Positions 17,565-27,204 of a DNA stretch of 64,000 nucleotides are shown in pieces. A program made the translations under genes and the position numbers. The notes under the pieces were generated by a model. That model was not told the DNA's origin, did not search any database, and worked only from the letters and a program-made list of their open reading frames with translations. How positions within the stretch are numbered: position 1 is the stretch's first letter; every line of letters begins with the position of its first letter. Location of the stretch: NCBI RefSeq assembly GCF_008704535.1, contig NZ_CP023701.1, positions 7,296,001-7,360,000 of the forward strand, in the 5' to 3' direction. This DNA comes from Streptomyces subrutilus. Its GTDB lineage: Bacteria > Actinomycetota > Actinomycetes > Streptomycetales > Streptomycetaceae.

Positions 17565-17588
17565 TTTCGGCACAACGTGTTGCCGAAA
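17565..17588 (-). promoter_or_regulatory. Palindromic operator candidate
   Basis: A 24-base imperfect palindrome with 8-bp arms (TTTCGGCA...TGCCGAAA) centred on ACGT sits between the XRE-cupin regulator gene and the methyltransferase start, 27 bases upstream of the latter. Its position and symmetry suit an operator for the adjacent regulator or another dimeric repressor. Confidence 0.55.
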
Positions 17589-17632
17589 ACGCAAGACGCG
17601 GTCCCGCTGCGGTGCCGCACGCGCAACCGCCC

Positions 17633-18241
17633 TCAGGCCGGGGGAGCGCCCCGGTCGTGCGGCGCGCCCGCGTCGGGGCCGTCACCGCGCTGATGGCCGC
17701 GCCGGGCGTCGCGGTCGAAGATGCCCATGATCTCGCACGGGCCGCCGGCGGTGCCGATGGCGTGCGGCAGCATGGTGGGGAACTCGGCCGCCTGGTGCGT
17801 CTCGATCCGGATGCGCCGGTTTCCCAGCAGCAGGACCGCCGTACCGGAGAGGACCACGAGCCACTCGCGGCCGGGGTGCGCCCGCAGACGGGCGGGGCTG
17901 TCCGGCGGTGGTTCGGTCATCCGCTGGCGCACCACGGACAGGCCGGGGTCGGCCTTCACGGCCCAGCGCATCAGCCCGTGGGCGGCGTCGATCACCGGGC
18001 TGGAGATCACGTCGTCCGTGGCGTTCTCGACCAGCTGGTCCAGCGAGGTGTCCAGGGCGCGGGCGAGGGTCACCAGCTGGTCGAGCGCCAGGCGGCGCTG
18101 CCCGTTCTCGATGCGGCTGAGGGTGGACTGGCTGACGTTGGCCCGGCCCGCGAGCTCCTCCAGGGACCAGCCCTGGGCCACGCGCAGGGCGCGGATGCGT
18201 TTGCGGACCAGGCCGTCCAGCTCGTCCTTCTCCTGCGTCAT
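17633..18241 (-). CDS. XRE-family transcriptional regulator with cupin domain
   Basis: This 202-aa protein has an N-terminal helix-turn-helix at about residues 10-65 (IRALRVAQGWSLEELA, then NVSQSTLSRIENGQRR, the recognition helix). A C-terminal cupin_2-like sensor domain lies at about 100-175 (HPGREWLVVLSGTAVLLLGN). XRE-cupin proteins bind operator DNA and sense a small ligand through the cupin barrel. The downstream methyltransferase and the palindrome between them are the obvious candidate targets. The ATG at 18241 is the only start giving an intact HTH. Confidence 0.87.
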   Translation of the reverse strand: MTQEKDELDGLVRKRIRALRVAQGWSLEELAGRANVSQSTLSRIENGQRRLALDQLVTLARALDTSLDQLVENATDDVISSPVIDAAHGLMRWAVKADPGLSVVRQRMTEPPPDSPARLRAHPGREWLVVLSGTAVLLLGNRRIRIETHQAAEFPTMLPHAIGTAGGPCEIMGIFDRDARRGHQRGDGPDAGAPHDRGAPPA

Positions 18242-18297
18242 GGGCAACAGCGTATGCCCCTGCCGCAAGACAGGCGGAGGGCGCGACGGCCGCCGGG

Positions 18298-21200
18298 TCA
18301 CACGGGCGTCGGGCGGGAGCCCGGGAGGTCCTCCGGGAGCAGGAGGCGCAGGTCGTCGAGGCCGGGGGAGGACACCGCGCCCAGGCGTCGCGCCTGCTGG
18401 GTCATCATCTGCTCCACCAGGATGCGGCCCGTGCGGGCGTTGCCGAACGAGCGGTCGCGCGGCAGGGCCGTCACGTACGCGCGCAGCGCCTCCACCGTCG
18501 GGGCCGGACAGTCGTACCCCGAGTCGGCCGCCTGCGCCGTGATGATCCCCACCAGTTCCTCGGAGGTGTAGTCCTCGAACTCGACCGTGCGGGTGAAGCG
18601 CGAGGTCAGCCCGGGGTTGGAGTCGAGGAACCGGCGCATCTCGGCGGTGTAGCCGGCGGCGATGACCACCACCTCGTCGCGGTGGTCCTCCATGAGCTTG
18701 AGCAGCGTCTCCACCGCCTCGCGGCCGAAGTCCGACGGCGAGCCCTCCGGGGTCAGCGTGTACGCCTCGTCGATGAACAGCACACCGCCCAGGGCGCGTT
18801 CGAAGACCTCCTTGGTGAGCTGCGCGGTGTGGCCGACGTAGCGGCCGACGAGGTCGGTGCGCGCCACCTCCACCAGCTGGCCCTTGGGCAGGACCCCGAG
18901 GGAGTGCAGGATGCCCGCGTACAGCCGGGCCACCGTCGTCTTGCCGGTCCCGGGCGGCCCGGAGAACACCAGGTGCTGGCTGATCCTCGGCGCGGGCAGC
19001 CCGGCCGCCCGGCGCTGCCGTGCGGTGGCGAGCAGGTGGACCTGGTCGGTGACCGCCCGCTTCACCGCGGACAGGCCGATCATCCCCTCCAGCCGGGTGA
19101 GCAGTTCCTCGGAGCTGGCCGCCGTCCGCTCGCCCGCGTCCTGCTCGGCCGCCACGTCCTCCGGCAGCAGCAGCGACAGGTCGCTCTCCGCCGGATCCCG
19201 CATCGCGCCCAGCCGGAAGGCCTGCCGGTCCACCATCTCCTCGAACACCCGGCGCGCCGCACGGCCGTTGCCGAAGGCGGCGCCGCGCTCCATCCGCCCG
19301 TAGTGGCCGGCGAGCGCGTCGAGGGTGCCGGGGTCCAGCGTGTAGTGGTGCGCCTCGCACATCCGCCGGGTGATGGTGACCAGCTCGTCCACCGCGTAGT
19401 TCGCGAAGTCGATGGTGCGGGTGAACCGGGAGGCCAGGCCGGGGTTGGAGTCCAGGAAGGCGGCCATCTCGTCGGTGTAGCCGGCGGCGATGACCACCAC
19501 CTCGTCGCGGTGGTCCTCCATGAGCTTCAGCAGGGTGTCGATGGCCTCCCGGCCGAAGTCGGCGCCGCCGCCCTTGCCGTCGGACAGCAGCGTGTACGCC
19601 TCGTCCAGGAACAGCACCCCGCCGAGCGCCTCCTTGAACGCCTCGGTGGTCTTGATCGCCGTACCGCCGATGACCTGCGCGACCAGATCGGCCCGCGACA
19701 CCTCGACCAGATGGCCCGAGCGCAGCACCCCCAGCTCGGTGAGAATGCCCCCGTACAACCGGGCGACGGTGGTCTTGCCGGTCCCGGGCGGGCCGGAGAA
19801 CACCAGGTGACGGCTCATCGGGGGCATCGGCATGCCGAGCCGGGCCCGGCGCTGGGCGAGCTGGTTGAGGTTGACCAGGGTCCGCACCTGGTGCTTCACG
19901 TCCGCGAGGCCGATCAGCGACTCCAGCTCCTCCAGCGGGCCCCGCGGAGCGGCACGGGAAGGGCCGTGCGCGTCGCCGGCGCCTACGGCTGCGGCACCCC
20001 ACGCGTCGGGGGCGCCGTTGCCCGAACTGGTCAGGTCCTCGACGGTGAGCCGGTCACCGGCCCGGGTCTGCTTCAGGCCGGCGCCCCGGTTGTCCCGGAC
20101 CGCGCAGCCGGTCGCGCTGACCGCCTCGGCGCTGTCCACCCGGATGCCGTCGCCGAGACTGCCACTGACCAGACAGGCCTCCAGGGCGAGCCGGGCCCCG
20201 TCGGACGCCATCACGCCGTGCGCCCCCGACCCGGTGATATCGGTGCGCACCAGCGACAGTTCGCCGCCCTTGTCCACACCGATGCCGGCGGCCCCGGAGC
20301 CGTGCACGCGGCAGTCCCGCACGGTGCCCAGCCCGTCCGCCCCCACCCGTACGCCCGTGTCCGCGGCGCCGAGCACGGAGGTGTCCCGCAGGTGCGGGTT
20401 GCCGCCGGTGGCCACCCGTACGCCGCACCCCCCGGCTCCGTCGATCTCGCAGTGCTCCAGCCGGCCGCGCCCCTCGTCCACGACCTCCACGCCGTGGCCG
20501 CGCGCGGACGTCACGCGGGCACGGCGCAGCAGCGGGTTCCCGCCGCCGCGGACCAGGATGCCGGTACCGGCCGCGTCCGAGACGTGCAGCCGGTCGAACT
20601 CGGCCACGGAATGGTCGTCCAGCACCACGGCGCCCAGCGGATCGGCGCAGTCCCGCACGGTGGTGTCGGTCAGCGAGGGCGCGCTGGAACCGATGACGCG
20701 GATGGCCGCGCCCCCGGCCGAGTCGAACTCGCACTCCCGGAACGCGCCCCGGGACCGCTCGGTGACGGCCAGTCCGTTGCCCTTGGTCCGCGAGGTGCGG
20801 CAGCGCACCAGCTCGGGAGCGGCACCCGAGGCGATCACGATGCCGGGGCCGCCGGTGTCGGTGACCGTGACCTCCTCCAGCAGCGGGCGGGAATCGCTGG
20901 TCACGTAGACGCCCACCGCCGCGCCGTGGATCCGGGTGCGCAGCACGCGGGTGGCGCTGCTGCCCTCCAGGGCCAGGGCGGGCTTCTCCGTGCCGGTGAT
21001 CTCGCAGTCCTCCACCACGCCCTGTGCCTCGCCGTTGGCGAGCACCCCGTTGCCCCGGGCGTCGCGGATGCGGCAGTCGCGGACGGTGGTGCGGGCCTGC
21101 TCGCCGATGACGACGCCGGAAGTGCCCAGGTTCTCGATGACGCACCCGGAGACCACCGTGCCGGTCGGCGCCGTGTCGACCACGCCCGCCCCGGCCGGGT

Positions 21201-21597
21201 TGCTGATCCGGCAGTCCCGCATGGCGAGCGAACCGGACTCGCGGGCCAGCAGGGCCGTCCACCCCGAACCGACCACCGTGCAGCCGTCCATGGCGACCTG
21301 GCCGCGCGCCGCGTCCACCACCGGTACGTCCTCCGTGCCCCCGCGCAGCGTGAGGTCGCTCAGCATCACGGCGTCGGCGATCAAGGAGACGGCGCTGCCG
21401 CGGCGCGGGCAGATCTCGACGCTGCCGCGCTCGCCGTCGGCGACGATGGTGACCCGGTTGCGGACCGTCAGGTTCTCCGGGTATCGGCCGGGCCGCACGC
21501 GGATCACTGCTCCGGTGCGGGCCTGCGCCAAGGCCTCACCGATGGTCCGGAACCCCTGCGGCTCCTCCGGGCTGACGGTGAGCAACTGCCGTGACAC
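18298..21597 (-). CDS. EccA-like tandem AAA+ ATPase fused to a right-handed beta-helix
   Basis: This 1099-aa protein has residues about 10-480 made of repeated short turns (patterns like VVSGCVIENLGTSGVVIGE, VRDCRIRDARGNGVLANG), typical of a right-handed parallel beta-helix. Two CbxX/EccA-type AAA+ domains follow, each with Walker A GPPGTGKTTVARLY (near residues 600 and 878), Walker B GGVLFLDEAYTL / GGVLFIDEAYTL, and the sensor segments DSNPGL(A/T)SRFTR. EccA-type ATPases are cytoplasmic ESX components thought to handle substrates or chaperones. The GTG at 21597 follows a GAGGAGG ribosome site. It is divergent from the mycosin gene. The beta-helix could recognise a partner or glycan; that is inference. 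Confidence 0.88.
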   Translation of the reverse strand: MSRQLLTVSPEEPQGFRTIGEALAQARTGAVIRVRPGRYPENLTVRNRVTIVADGERGSVEICPRRGSAVSLIADAVMLSDLTLRGGTEDVPVVDAARGQVAMDGCTVVGSGWTALLARESGSLAMRDCRISNPAGAGVVDTAPTGTVVSGCVIENLGTSGVVIGEQARTTVRDCRIRDARGNGVLANGEAQGVVEDCEITGTEKPALALEGSSATRVLRTRIHGAAVGVYVTSDSRPLLEEVTVTDTGGPGIVIASGAAPELVRCRTSRTKGNGLAVTERSRGAFRECEFDSAGGAAIRVIGSSAPSLTDTTVRDCADPLGAVVLDDHSVAEFDRLHVSDAAGTGILVRGGGNPLLRRARVTSARGHGVEVVDEGRGRLEHCEIDGAGGCGVRVATGGNPHLRDTSVLGAADTGVRVGADGLGTVRDCRVHGSGAAGIGVDKGGELSLVRTDITGSGAHGVMASDGARLALEACLVSGSLGDGIRVDSAEAVSATGCAVRDNRGAGLKQTRAGDRLTVEDLTSSGNGAPDAWGAAAVGAGDAHGPSRAAPRGPLEELESLIGLADVKHQVRTLVNLNQLAQRRARLGMPMPPMSRHLVFSGPPGTGKTTVARLYGGILTELGVLRSGHLVEVSRADLVAQVIGGTAIKTTEAFKEALGGVLFLDEAYTLLSDGKGGGADFGREAIDTLLKLMEDHRDEVVVIAAGYTDEMAAFLDSNPGLASRFTRTIDFANYAVDELVTITRRMCEAHHYTLDPGTLDALAGHYGRMERGAAFGNGRAARRVFEEMVDRQAFRLGAMRDPAESDLSLLLPEDVAAEQDAGERTAASSEELLTRLEGMIGLSAVKRAVTDQVHLLATARQRRAAGLPAPRISQHLVFSGPPGTGKTTVARLYAGILHSLGVLPKGQLVEVARTDLVGRYVGHTAQLTKEVFERALGGVLFIDEAYTLTPEGSPSDFGREAVETLLKLMEDHRDEVVVIAAGYTAEMRRFLDSNPGLTSRFTRTVEFEDYTSEELVGIITAQAADSGYDCPAPTVEALRAYVTALPRDRSFGNARTGRILVEQMMTQQARRLGAVSSPGLDDLRLLLPEDLPGSRPTPV

Positions 21598-21840
21598 GCT
21601 GGTCCTCCTCGCTCCGACGCCGTCTCCGCCCCCCACGGGAACGGCGCGGCGCACCGCTTGCAGGCTACGTGAGGGGAACCGTGATCTACCAGGTGGAGCA
21701 GGCCAGTTCACGACTTCGCGCCGATTCGGGCCGAATGCGCACGGCCGGCGGACGCGCCGTCCCACCGGGCCCGCCCACCCGCCCCGGACAACGCGGGCGC
21801 GAGCGGCACGATCCGAAGCGGACGGCCTAGGATGCGCGCC

Positions 21841-23055
21841 ATGAGACACGCGCTGACCCGTGCACCCGCCCCGGCGGCGGCGGTGGCCGCGGTGGTGCTC
21901 TCCGCGCTGTGGCCGGTGCCCGCCGCCGCCGACTCCGATCCCATCAGCCTGCCCGTGGTCCGCTCCTCGCTGGACGCCGGCGAACCCTGCGCGGCGGCCT
22001 CCGGCCAGGTCGCCAAGGTCGAGCCCTGGTCGGTACGGGCGCTCGGACTGGCCCGCGCCCGGAGCCTCTCCGAGGGCGCCGGGGTGACCGTCGCGGTGGT
22101 CGGCACCGGTGTGGGGGACGGGGTGCCCGCACTGGCCGGGCGGGTCCGCCACATCGGCCCGGCGGCCCTGGACTGCGTGGGCCACGGCAGCTTCGCCGCC
22201 GGACTGATCGCCGGCGCGCCGCTGCCCGGAGTCGGCGTCGTCGGCGTGGCGCCCGCGGCGCGCCTGCTGGCCGTACGGGGCACGGACGAGCGCGGCGCCG
22301 CGACCCCGGAGTCGCTGGCCGCCGCGATCCGCGCCGCCGCGGACGAGGGCGCCGGGGTGGTGTACGTGGCCTCGGCGCTGCCGACCGGCGGCACGGTGCT
22401 CACCGAGGCCGTCGCCCACGCGGCGCAGCGGGACGCCCTGGTCGTCGCGCCCTTCGCCCCCGACGCGCTGCCGGACGCGTCGGGCGGCGCGAGCCCGGCG
22501 CAGCAGCCCTGGTACTGGCCGGCTGCGGCCCCGCAGGCGCTCTCCGTCATGGACTACGGGCCCGGCGGGGGCCGTCCGGAGCGTGCGCCGACGGCCGTCG
22601 GCGCCGACCTGGCCGCGCCCGGTGACTCGGTGGTCGGGCCCGGGCCGCGGGGCGAGGGCCACTTCCTCGGCTCGGGCTCCTCGCTCGCCGCCGCCCATGC
22701 CGCCGGGGTGGCGGCCCTGGTCCGCTCGCGCCATCCCGAGCTGACCGCGCAGCAGGTCCACGACCGGCTCGTCGTGTCCGGGTACCCGGACACGACGCCC
22801 CGGCTGGACCCGTACGCCGCGCTGACCGCCGTACTGACCGACAGCGCCGCACCGGCCCCGCCGCCCCCGCCCGCCCGGGTGCCCGACCCGGCCCCCTCCG
22901 CGCCCCGGCAGCGGGCCCTGGTCGTCGCCGCCGCCGGAGGCGGGCTGGTCCTGCTGGTGGCCGCCGCCGCGGCGGTCGTGCCCCGCGGCCGCGCCCGCCG
23001 CTGGCGGCCCCCCACCCGCGATCCGCAGGCCCCGGCCGGCCCGGCCCCGGGCTGA
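21841..23055 (+). CDS. mycP: Mycosin-like S8 protease (MycP), probably inactive
   Basis: This 404-aa type VII mycosin-like subtilase has a signal peptide (cleavage after AAA near residue 30), an S8 domain, a Pro-rich linker and a C-terminal membrane anchor (about residues 358-381), the usual MycP layout. The catalytic set is incomplete. His115 (GHGSFAAG) and the presumed Ser281 (GSSLAAA) are present. The Asp expected in the VAVxDTGV motif is Gly88 (VAVVGTGV), no Asn is seen in the oxyanion region (LVVAPFAPD), and the Pro after the Ser motif is Ala. In mycobacteria MycP is required structurally for a stable ESX core even without protease activity, so a dead copy could keep that role. The ATG at 21841 is chosen over 21832 because AGGA lies suitably upstream. 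Confidence 0.83.
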   Translation: MRHALTRAPAPAAAVAAVVLSALWPVPAAADSDPISLPVVRSSLDAGEPCAAASGQVAKVEPWSVRALGLARARSLSEGAGVTVAVVGTGVGDGVPALAGRVRHIGPAALDCVGHGSFAAGLIAGAPLPGVGVVGVAPAARLLAVRGTDERGAATPESLAAAIRAAADEGAGVVYVASALPTGGTVLTEAVAHAAQRDALVVAPFAPDALPDASGGASPAQQPWYWPAAAPQALSVMDYGPGGGRPERAPTAVGADLAAPGDSVVGPGPRGEGHFLGSGSSLAAAHAAGVAALVRSRHPELTAQQVHDRLVVSGYPDTTPRLDPYAALTAVLTDSAAPAPPPPPARVPDPAPSAPRQRALVVAAAGGGLVLLVAAAAAVVPRGRARRWRPPTRDPQAPAGPAPG

Positions 23056-23067
23056 CCGCGGCCCCGG

Positions 23068-26000
23068 TCAGGATTCCGGGTCCCCCAGGAACGCGGTCTG
23101 CACCTGCACCGTGCGCCGCCGGGCGATGCGGGTGGCGCGTCCGGGCGGCAGGAGGCGGCCCTTGGTGTTCCCGAGCACGTACCCCTCGGACGGGGGGCAC
23201 GAGAACAGCAGGGACGGGGTGTTGACCTCCTGCAACCGGCGCATCAGCGGGTCGCTCATCCCGCGTCCGGCGCCGCTGGCGGAGCGGGCCACGATCAGGT
23301 GCAGGCCCACCTCCCAGCCCAGCGACAGGTGCGGCAGCAGCGCCTCGAACGGCGGGTGCGCGGGACTGCTGCCCACCATGTCGTAGTCGTCCACCAGGAC
23401 GAACAGCCGCGGGCCGGTCCACCAGTCGGCGAGCCGCATGCGGCCCGGCGCGATGTCGGGCCCCGGCACCCGGGTCCGCACCGCGCGGGCGGCGCCGTCC
23501 ACCAGGTCCTTCAGCGCGTCGATGGAGACCGCGTGCCCGAGCCGATAGTCGTCCGGGACCGCCTCGACCAGTTCGCGCCGGTAGTCCACGACCATGATCC
23601 TGGCCTCGGCCGGGGTGTATCGGTCCATGATCGCCCGTGCGACCAGCCGCAGCAGGTTGGTCTTGCCGCTCTCCGTGTCCCCGACCGCGATCATGTGCGG
23701 GCTCTCGCTGAAGTCGTGCCACACGGTGGACAGCTCGTCCTCCTCCAGCCCGATCGGGATCCGGAAATCACCCTCGGGAGCGGGGAGCCGCGCCAGGGCG
23801 AGCTCGGTCGGGAGCATCCGGACCTGCGGGGCCGACGGGCCGTTCCAGCTCTCCCGGACCGCCGAGACCAGACCCGCCACGCCCTCCGTGAGGTCGTCGG
23901 TCCGCTCGCCGCCGTCGATGCGGGGCAGTGCGGTCAGGTAGTGCAGCTTGCCCTCCCGGGTCAGACCCCGGCCCGGGACCCGGGGCACGGTCGCGGCCCG
24001 CCGGATGTCGATCTCGGAATCCATCGCGTCGCCCATCCGCAGCTCCAGATGGGTGCCCGCCTGGTCACGCACCGCCGACGGCAGCTCCACCCACCGCGCC
24101 GTGGTGACGACGAGGTGGACGCCGTAGTTGAGGCCCCGGGCCGCGATGGCGCCGAAGGTGGAGACGTGGCGGTCGTAGTCCTGCCGCACCGTCGACCAGC
24201 CGTCGATCACCAGGAACACGTCGCCGTGCTCCTCCGCGGGGAACTCGCCGGCGGCCCGTCGCCGCCGGAAGGTGGCCATGGAGTCGATGCCGTGCTCCAG
24301 GAAGAACTTCTCCCGGGCGGCCAGCAGCGTGGTCACCTCGGCGATCGTCCGGCCCACCCGCTCGCCGTCCATGCGCGCCGCGACGCCCGACATGTGCGGC
24401 AGCCCCGACAGCCCGGCCAGGGTGCCACCGCCGAAGTCCAGGCAGTAGAACTGCACTTCGCGCGGGGTGTGGGTGAGCGCGAGGGAGGCCAGGATGGTGC
24501 GCACCATGGTGCTCTTGCCGCTCTGCGGGCCGCCGGCGATGGCGATGTGCCCGCCGACCCCGGACAGGTCGACCGTCAGCAGGTCGCGCAGCTGGTCGAA
24601 CGGCCGGTCCACGATCCCGATCGGCACCCTCAGCCGCCCCCGGTCCGGGGAGTCGGCCGTGGTCAGACCGCGCTCCGGGTCGGGCGTCAGCGGCGGCAGG
24701 ATCTGGTCGAGCGTCGCGGGCAGGTCCAGCGGCGGGAGCCACACCTCGTGCGCCGGCGGGCCCGCCGCCCGCAGCCGCTCGACGGCCACGGACAGCAGCG
24801 AGTCGCCGCCCTCCTCGGCCTCGGGCTCGGGCACCGGCAGGTCCGGCGCGGCGCGCGGCACCACGTACCCGGTGCTCCAGGGCACCGTCTGGCCGGCGGC
24901 CCGCGCCTGGCCCGCTCCGCCCCGCCGGTGCCGGTAGGGCCCGGACACGTACGCCGCCCGGAAGCGGGTGAGCGCGTCCACACCGGACTTGAGGAAGCCG
25001 CCGCCCGGCGCGGAGGGCAGCTCGTAGGCGTCCGGTACCCCCAGGACCCCGCGGCTCTCCATGGCCGAGAACGTGCGCAGACCGATGCGGTACGAGAGAT
25101 GGCTCTCCAGCTGGTGCATCCGGCCCTCGTCCAGGCGCTGCGAGGCGAGCAGCAGGTGCACGCCGAGGCTGCGGCCCAGCCGTCCGATCATCACGAACAG
25201 CTCCATGAACTCACGGTGGGCGGAGAGCAGTTCGCTGAACTCGTCGACGATCACGAAGAGGCTCGGCAGGGGCGCCAGCGGGGTGCCGGCCGCCCGTGCC
25301 TTCTCGTACTCCAGCGCCGAGGTGTAGTTGCCGGCGGCCCGCAGCAGCTCCTGGCGCCGGATCAGCTCGCCGTGCAGCGCGTCCTGCATGCGGGTGACCA
25401 GGGCCGCCTCGTCGGCCAGGTTGGTGATCACCGCCGAGGTGTGGGGCAGCTCGTCCAGGCCGAGGAAGGTGGCGCCTCCCTTGAAGTCCACCAGGACGAA
25501 GTTCAGCGTCTCGGAGGAGTTCGTCAGCGCGAGGGCCAGCACCAGCGTGCGCAGGAGCTCGCTCTTGCCCGAGCCGGTGGCGCCGATCAGCATGCCGTGC
25601 GGCCCCGTGCCGCCCTGTGCGGACTCCTTGATGTCCAGCTCGACCGGCACCCCGTCCGCACCCACGCCGACCGGTACCCGCAGCCGGCTCGGTCCCGTGC
25701 CGCGCCGCCACAGCGTGTCCGGCTCGTGCCCGTACAGGTCCGTGATGCCCAGCAGCGTCGTCAACTCGACGTCGGTGGAGAGCGGTTCGGCGCTGTCCGT
25801 GCCGATGCCCATCCGGTACGGCGCCAACCGCTTCGCCAGCGCGGTCGCACCGCGGGTGCCGAAGGCGTCGGGGCGGCCCAGGGGCGCCACCTGCTCCTTG
25901 CGGTCGCGGTCGGTACGCACCAGGCGGAAGTCGCCCCCGGCCACCTCGAAGCGCAGCGTCACCCGCCCCGGACGCCAGCTCAGCGCACCGGACAGGTCGA

Positions 26001-27030
26001 GCACCACGGTGTTGCGCAGCCCTGGCCCGTCCAGCCGGTGCCCGCCGGGCACCGTGCCGCCGTCCACCACGATCACCGTGTACGGCTCCTCGCGCCCGGC
26101 CGGCGCGTCCGGGTCGAAGGGCGGACGCTCCAGGAACTCCGCGCCCAGCAGGTCCTCCAGCTCGCCCAGCGTCGAACCGGTCATCCGGGCCGGCCCCGCC
26201 CCGTCGGTCTCCTGCGGGTGGAGGTGGTGGGGGAGCCACTTGGCCCACTCCCAGTCCGCCCGCCGCTCGTCTGACACGCACAGGGCGATCCACAGGTCGT
26301 CGGGGGAGTGGAAAGCGGCCAACTGTGCGACGAGCGCCCGGGCCAGCGCGCGGATCTGCTCCCCGTCCCCCCGGAACAGCACCCGCGCCCAGGCCCGCAT
26401 GCTGATGGCGATCGGCTGGTCGGGCACGGTCGCGTACGCCCGGATGAAGCTGCGCAGCGCGTGGGCGGCGAGCGGCTCCAGGTCCTCGACCGGGCTGGTG
26501 GCCATCGGATTGAGCCGCAGCCCCAGCTTCTGGTCGCCGACGGCCACCCGCACCTCGCCGAAGTCCTCGTCCTGCGGGCGCCGTTCCCACAACCGCGTGG
26601 TGCCGACCATCGACCACAGGGCACCCGGGGCCGGGTGCCGCCAGGCCAGGGCCCGCTGCTGGTCGATCACGGCGGTCCGCACCTTGCGCCGGGTCTGGGT
26701 GAGGTAACGCAGGTAGTCGCGCCGCTCGCCCTTCACCCGCTGCTTGCGCTCGCTGTTGCGCCGCATGACCTGGCCCAGCATCATCGCGGCCGACGCGATC
26801 ACCATCATCCCCAGCGCGAGGTAGATGAAGCCGCTGCCGCCGGCCGCCCCCGGCCGGATGAACATCAGCATCATCGACACCGACATCAGCGCCATCGGCA
26901 GGTACGTCCACACGGCCGAGGAGTCGGGCACCACCTCCGGGAGCACGGGCGGCTCCTGCAGGGTCAGTTCCCCGTCCGGCATCTCCGGGCCGCGCCTGCG
27001 GGCCGGCCTTCGGAACAGCACCACACTCAC
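23068..27030 (-). CDS. eccC: Type VII secretion ATPase EccC
   Basis: This 1320-aa motor protein of the ESX secretion system has two transmembrane helices near the N-terminus (about residues 40-58 and 66-86), a stalk domain, and three FtsK/SpoIIIE ATPase domains in one chain (EccCa and EccCb fused). Walker A motifs are GATGSGKSE (about 483), GGPQSGKST (about 832) and GDTESGKTN (about 1114). The first domain has a full Walker B (FVIVDEFSELL). The second and third have VIDGW and LVDDYD, the more divergent forms usual for domains 2 and 3, which bind substrates. It acts as the hexameric inner-membrane motor with EccB and EccD. The GTG at 27030 has GAGGAG upstream. It converges on mycP with 12 bases between and diverges from eccD. 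Confidence 0.95.
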   Translation of the reverse strand: MSVVLFRRPARRRGPEMPDGELTLQEPPVLPEVVPDSSAVWTYLPMALMSVSMMLMFIRPGAAGGSGFIYLALGMMVIASAAMMLGQVMRRNSERKQRVKGERRDYLRYLTQTRRKVRTAVIDQQRALAWRHPAPGALWSMVGTTRLWERRPQDEDFGEVRVAVGDQKLGLRLNPMATSPVEDLEPLAAHALRSFIRAYATVPDQPIAISMRAWARVLFRGDGEQIRALARALVAQLAAFHSPDDLWIALCVSDERRADWEWAKWLPHHLHPQETDGAGPARMTGSTLGELEDLLGAEFLERPPFDPDAPAGREEPYTVIVVDGGTVPGGHRLDGPGLRNTVVLDLSGALSWRPGRVTLRFEVAGGDFRLVRTDRDRKEQVAPLGRPDAFGTRGATALAKRLAPYRMGIGTDSAEPLSTDVELTTLLGITDLYGHEPDTLWRRGTGPSRLRVPVGVGADGVPVELDIKESAQGGTGPHGMLIGATGSGKSELLRTLVLALALTNSSETLNFVLVDFKGGATFLGLDELPHTSAVITNLADEAALVTRMQDALHGELIRRQELLRAAGNYTSALEYEKARAAGTPLAPLPSLFVIVDEFSELLSAHREFMELFVMIGRLGRSLGVHLLLASQRLDEGRMHQLESHLSYRIGLRTFSAMESRGVLGVPDAYELPSAPGGGFLKSGVDALTRFRAAYVSGPYRHRRGGAGQARAAGQTVPWSTGYVVPRAAPDLPVPEPEAEEGGDSLLSVAVERLRAAGPPAHEVWLPPLDLPATLDQILPPLTPDPERGLTTADSPDRGRLRVPIGIVDRPFDQLRDLLTVDLSGVGGHIAIAGGPQSGKSTMVRTILASLALTHTPREVQFYCLDFGGGTLAGLSGLPHMSGVAARMDGERVGRTIAEVTTLLAAREKFFLEHGIDSMATFRRRRAAGEFPAEEHGDVFLVIDGWSTVRQDYDRHVSTFGAIAARGLNYGVHLVVTTARWVELPSAVRDQAGTHLELRMGDAMDSEIDIRRAATVPRVPGRGLTREGKLHYLTALPRIDGGERTDDLTEGVAGLVSAVRESWNGPSAPQVRMLPTELALARLPAPEGDFRIPIGLEEDELSTVWHDFSESPHMIAVGDTESGKTNLLRLVARAIMDRYTPAEARIMVVDYRRELVEAVPDDYRLGHAVSIDALKDLVDGAARAVRTRVPGPDIAPGRMRLADWWTGPRLFVLVDDYDMVGSSPAHPPFEALLPHLSLGWEVGLHLIVARSASGAGRGMSDPLMRRLQEVNTPSLLFSCPPSEGYVLGNTKGRLLPPGRATRIARRRTVQVQTAFLGDPES

Positions 27031-27204
27031 CGAACGGACTCCTCGCGCCAGGGTCGCGGGCCCCGCCGCACGCGGGAGCGGCCGGTACCTCGGACAGGTG
27101 AGTGATACTACGATCGTTCGTGCTGACCGCCCAAGGCCCCAAACGGCGTCCCGCCGATGCCTGTTGGCCTGCCGACCGAACCCGGAGAGGCGTGAGCCAG
27201 ACCG
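27031..27204. promoter_or_regulatory. Divergent promoter region between eccC and eccD
   Basis: This 174-base gap must hold promoters in both directions. The segment around 27097-27120 is AT-richer, contains GATACTACGAT and a perfect 8-base palindrome ACGATCGT at 27110-27117, and is the best candidate for -10 boxes and an operator. Individual hexamers could not be assigned. Confidence 0.4.
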
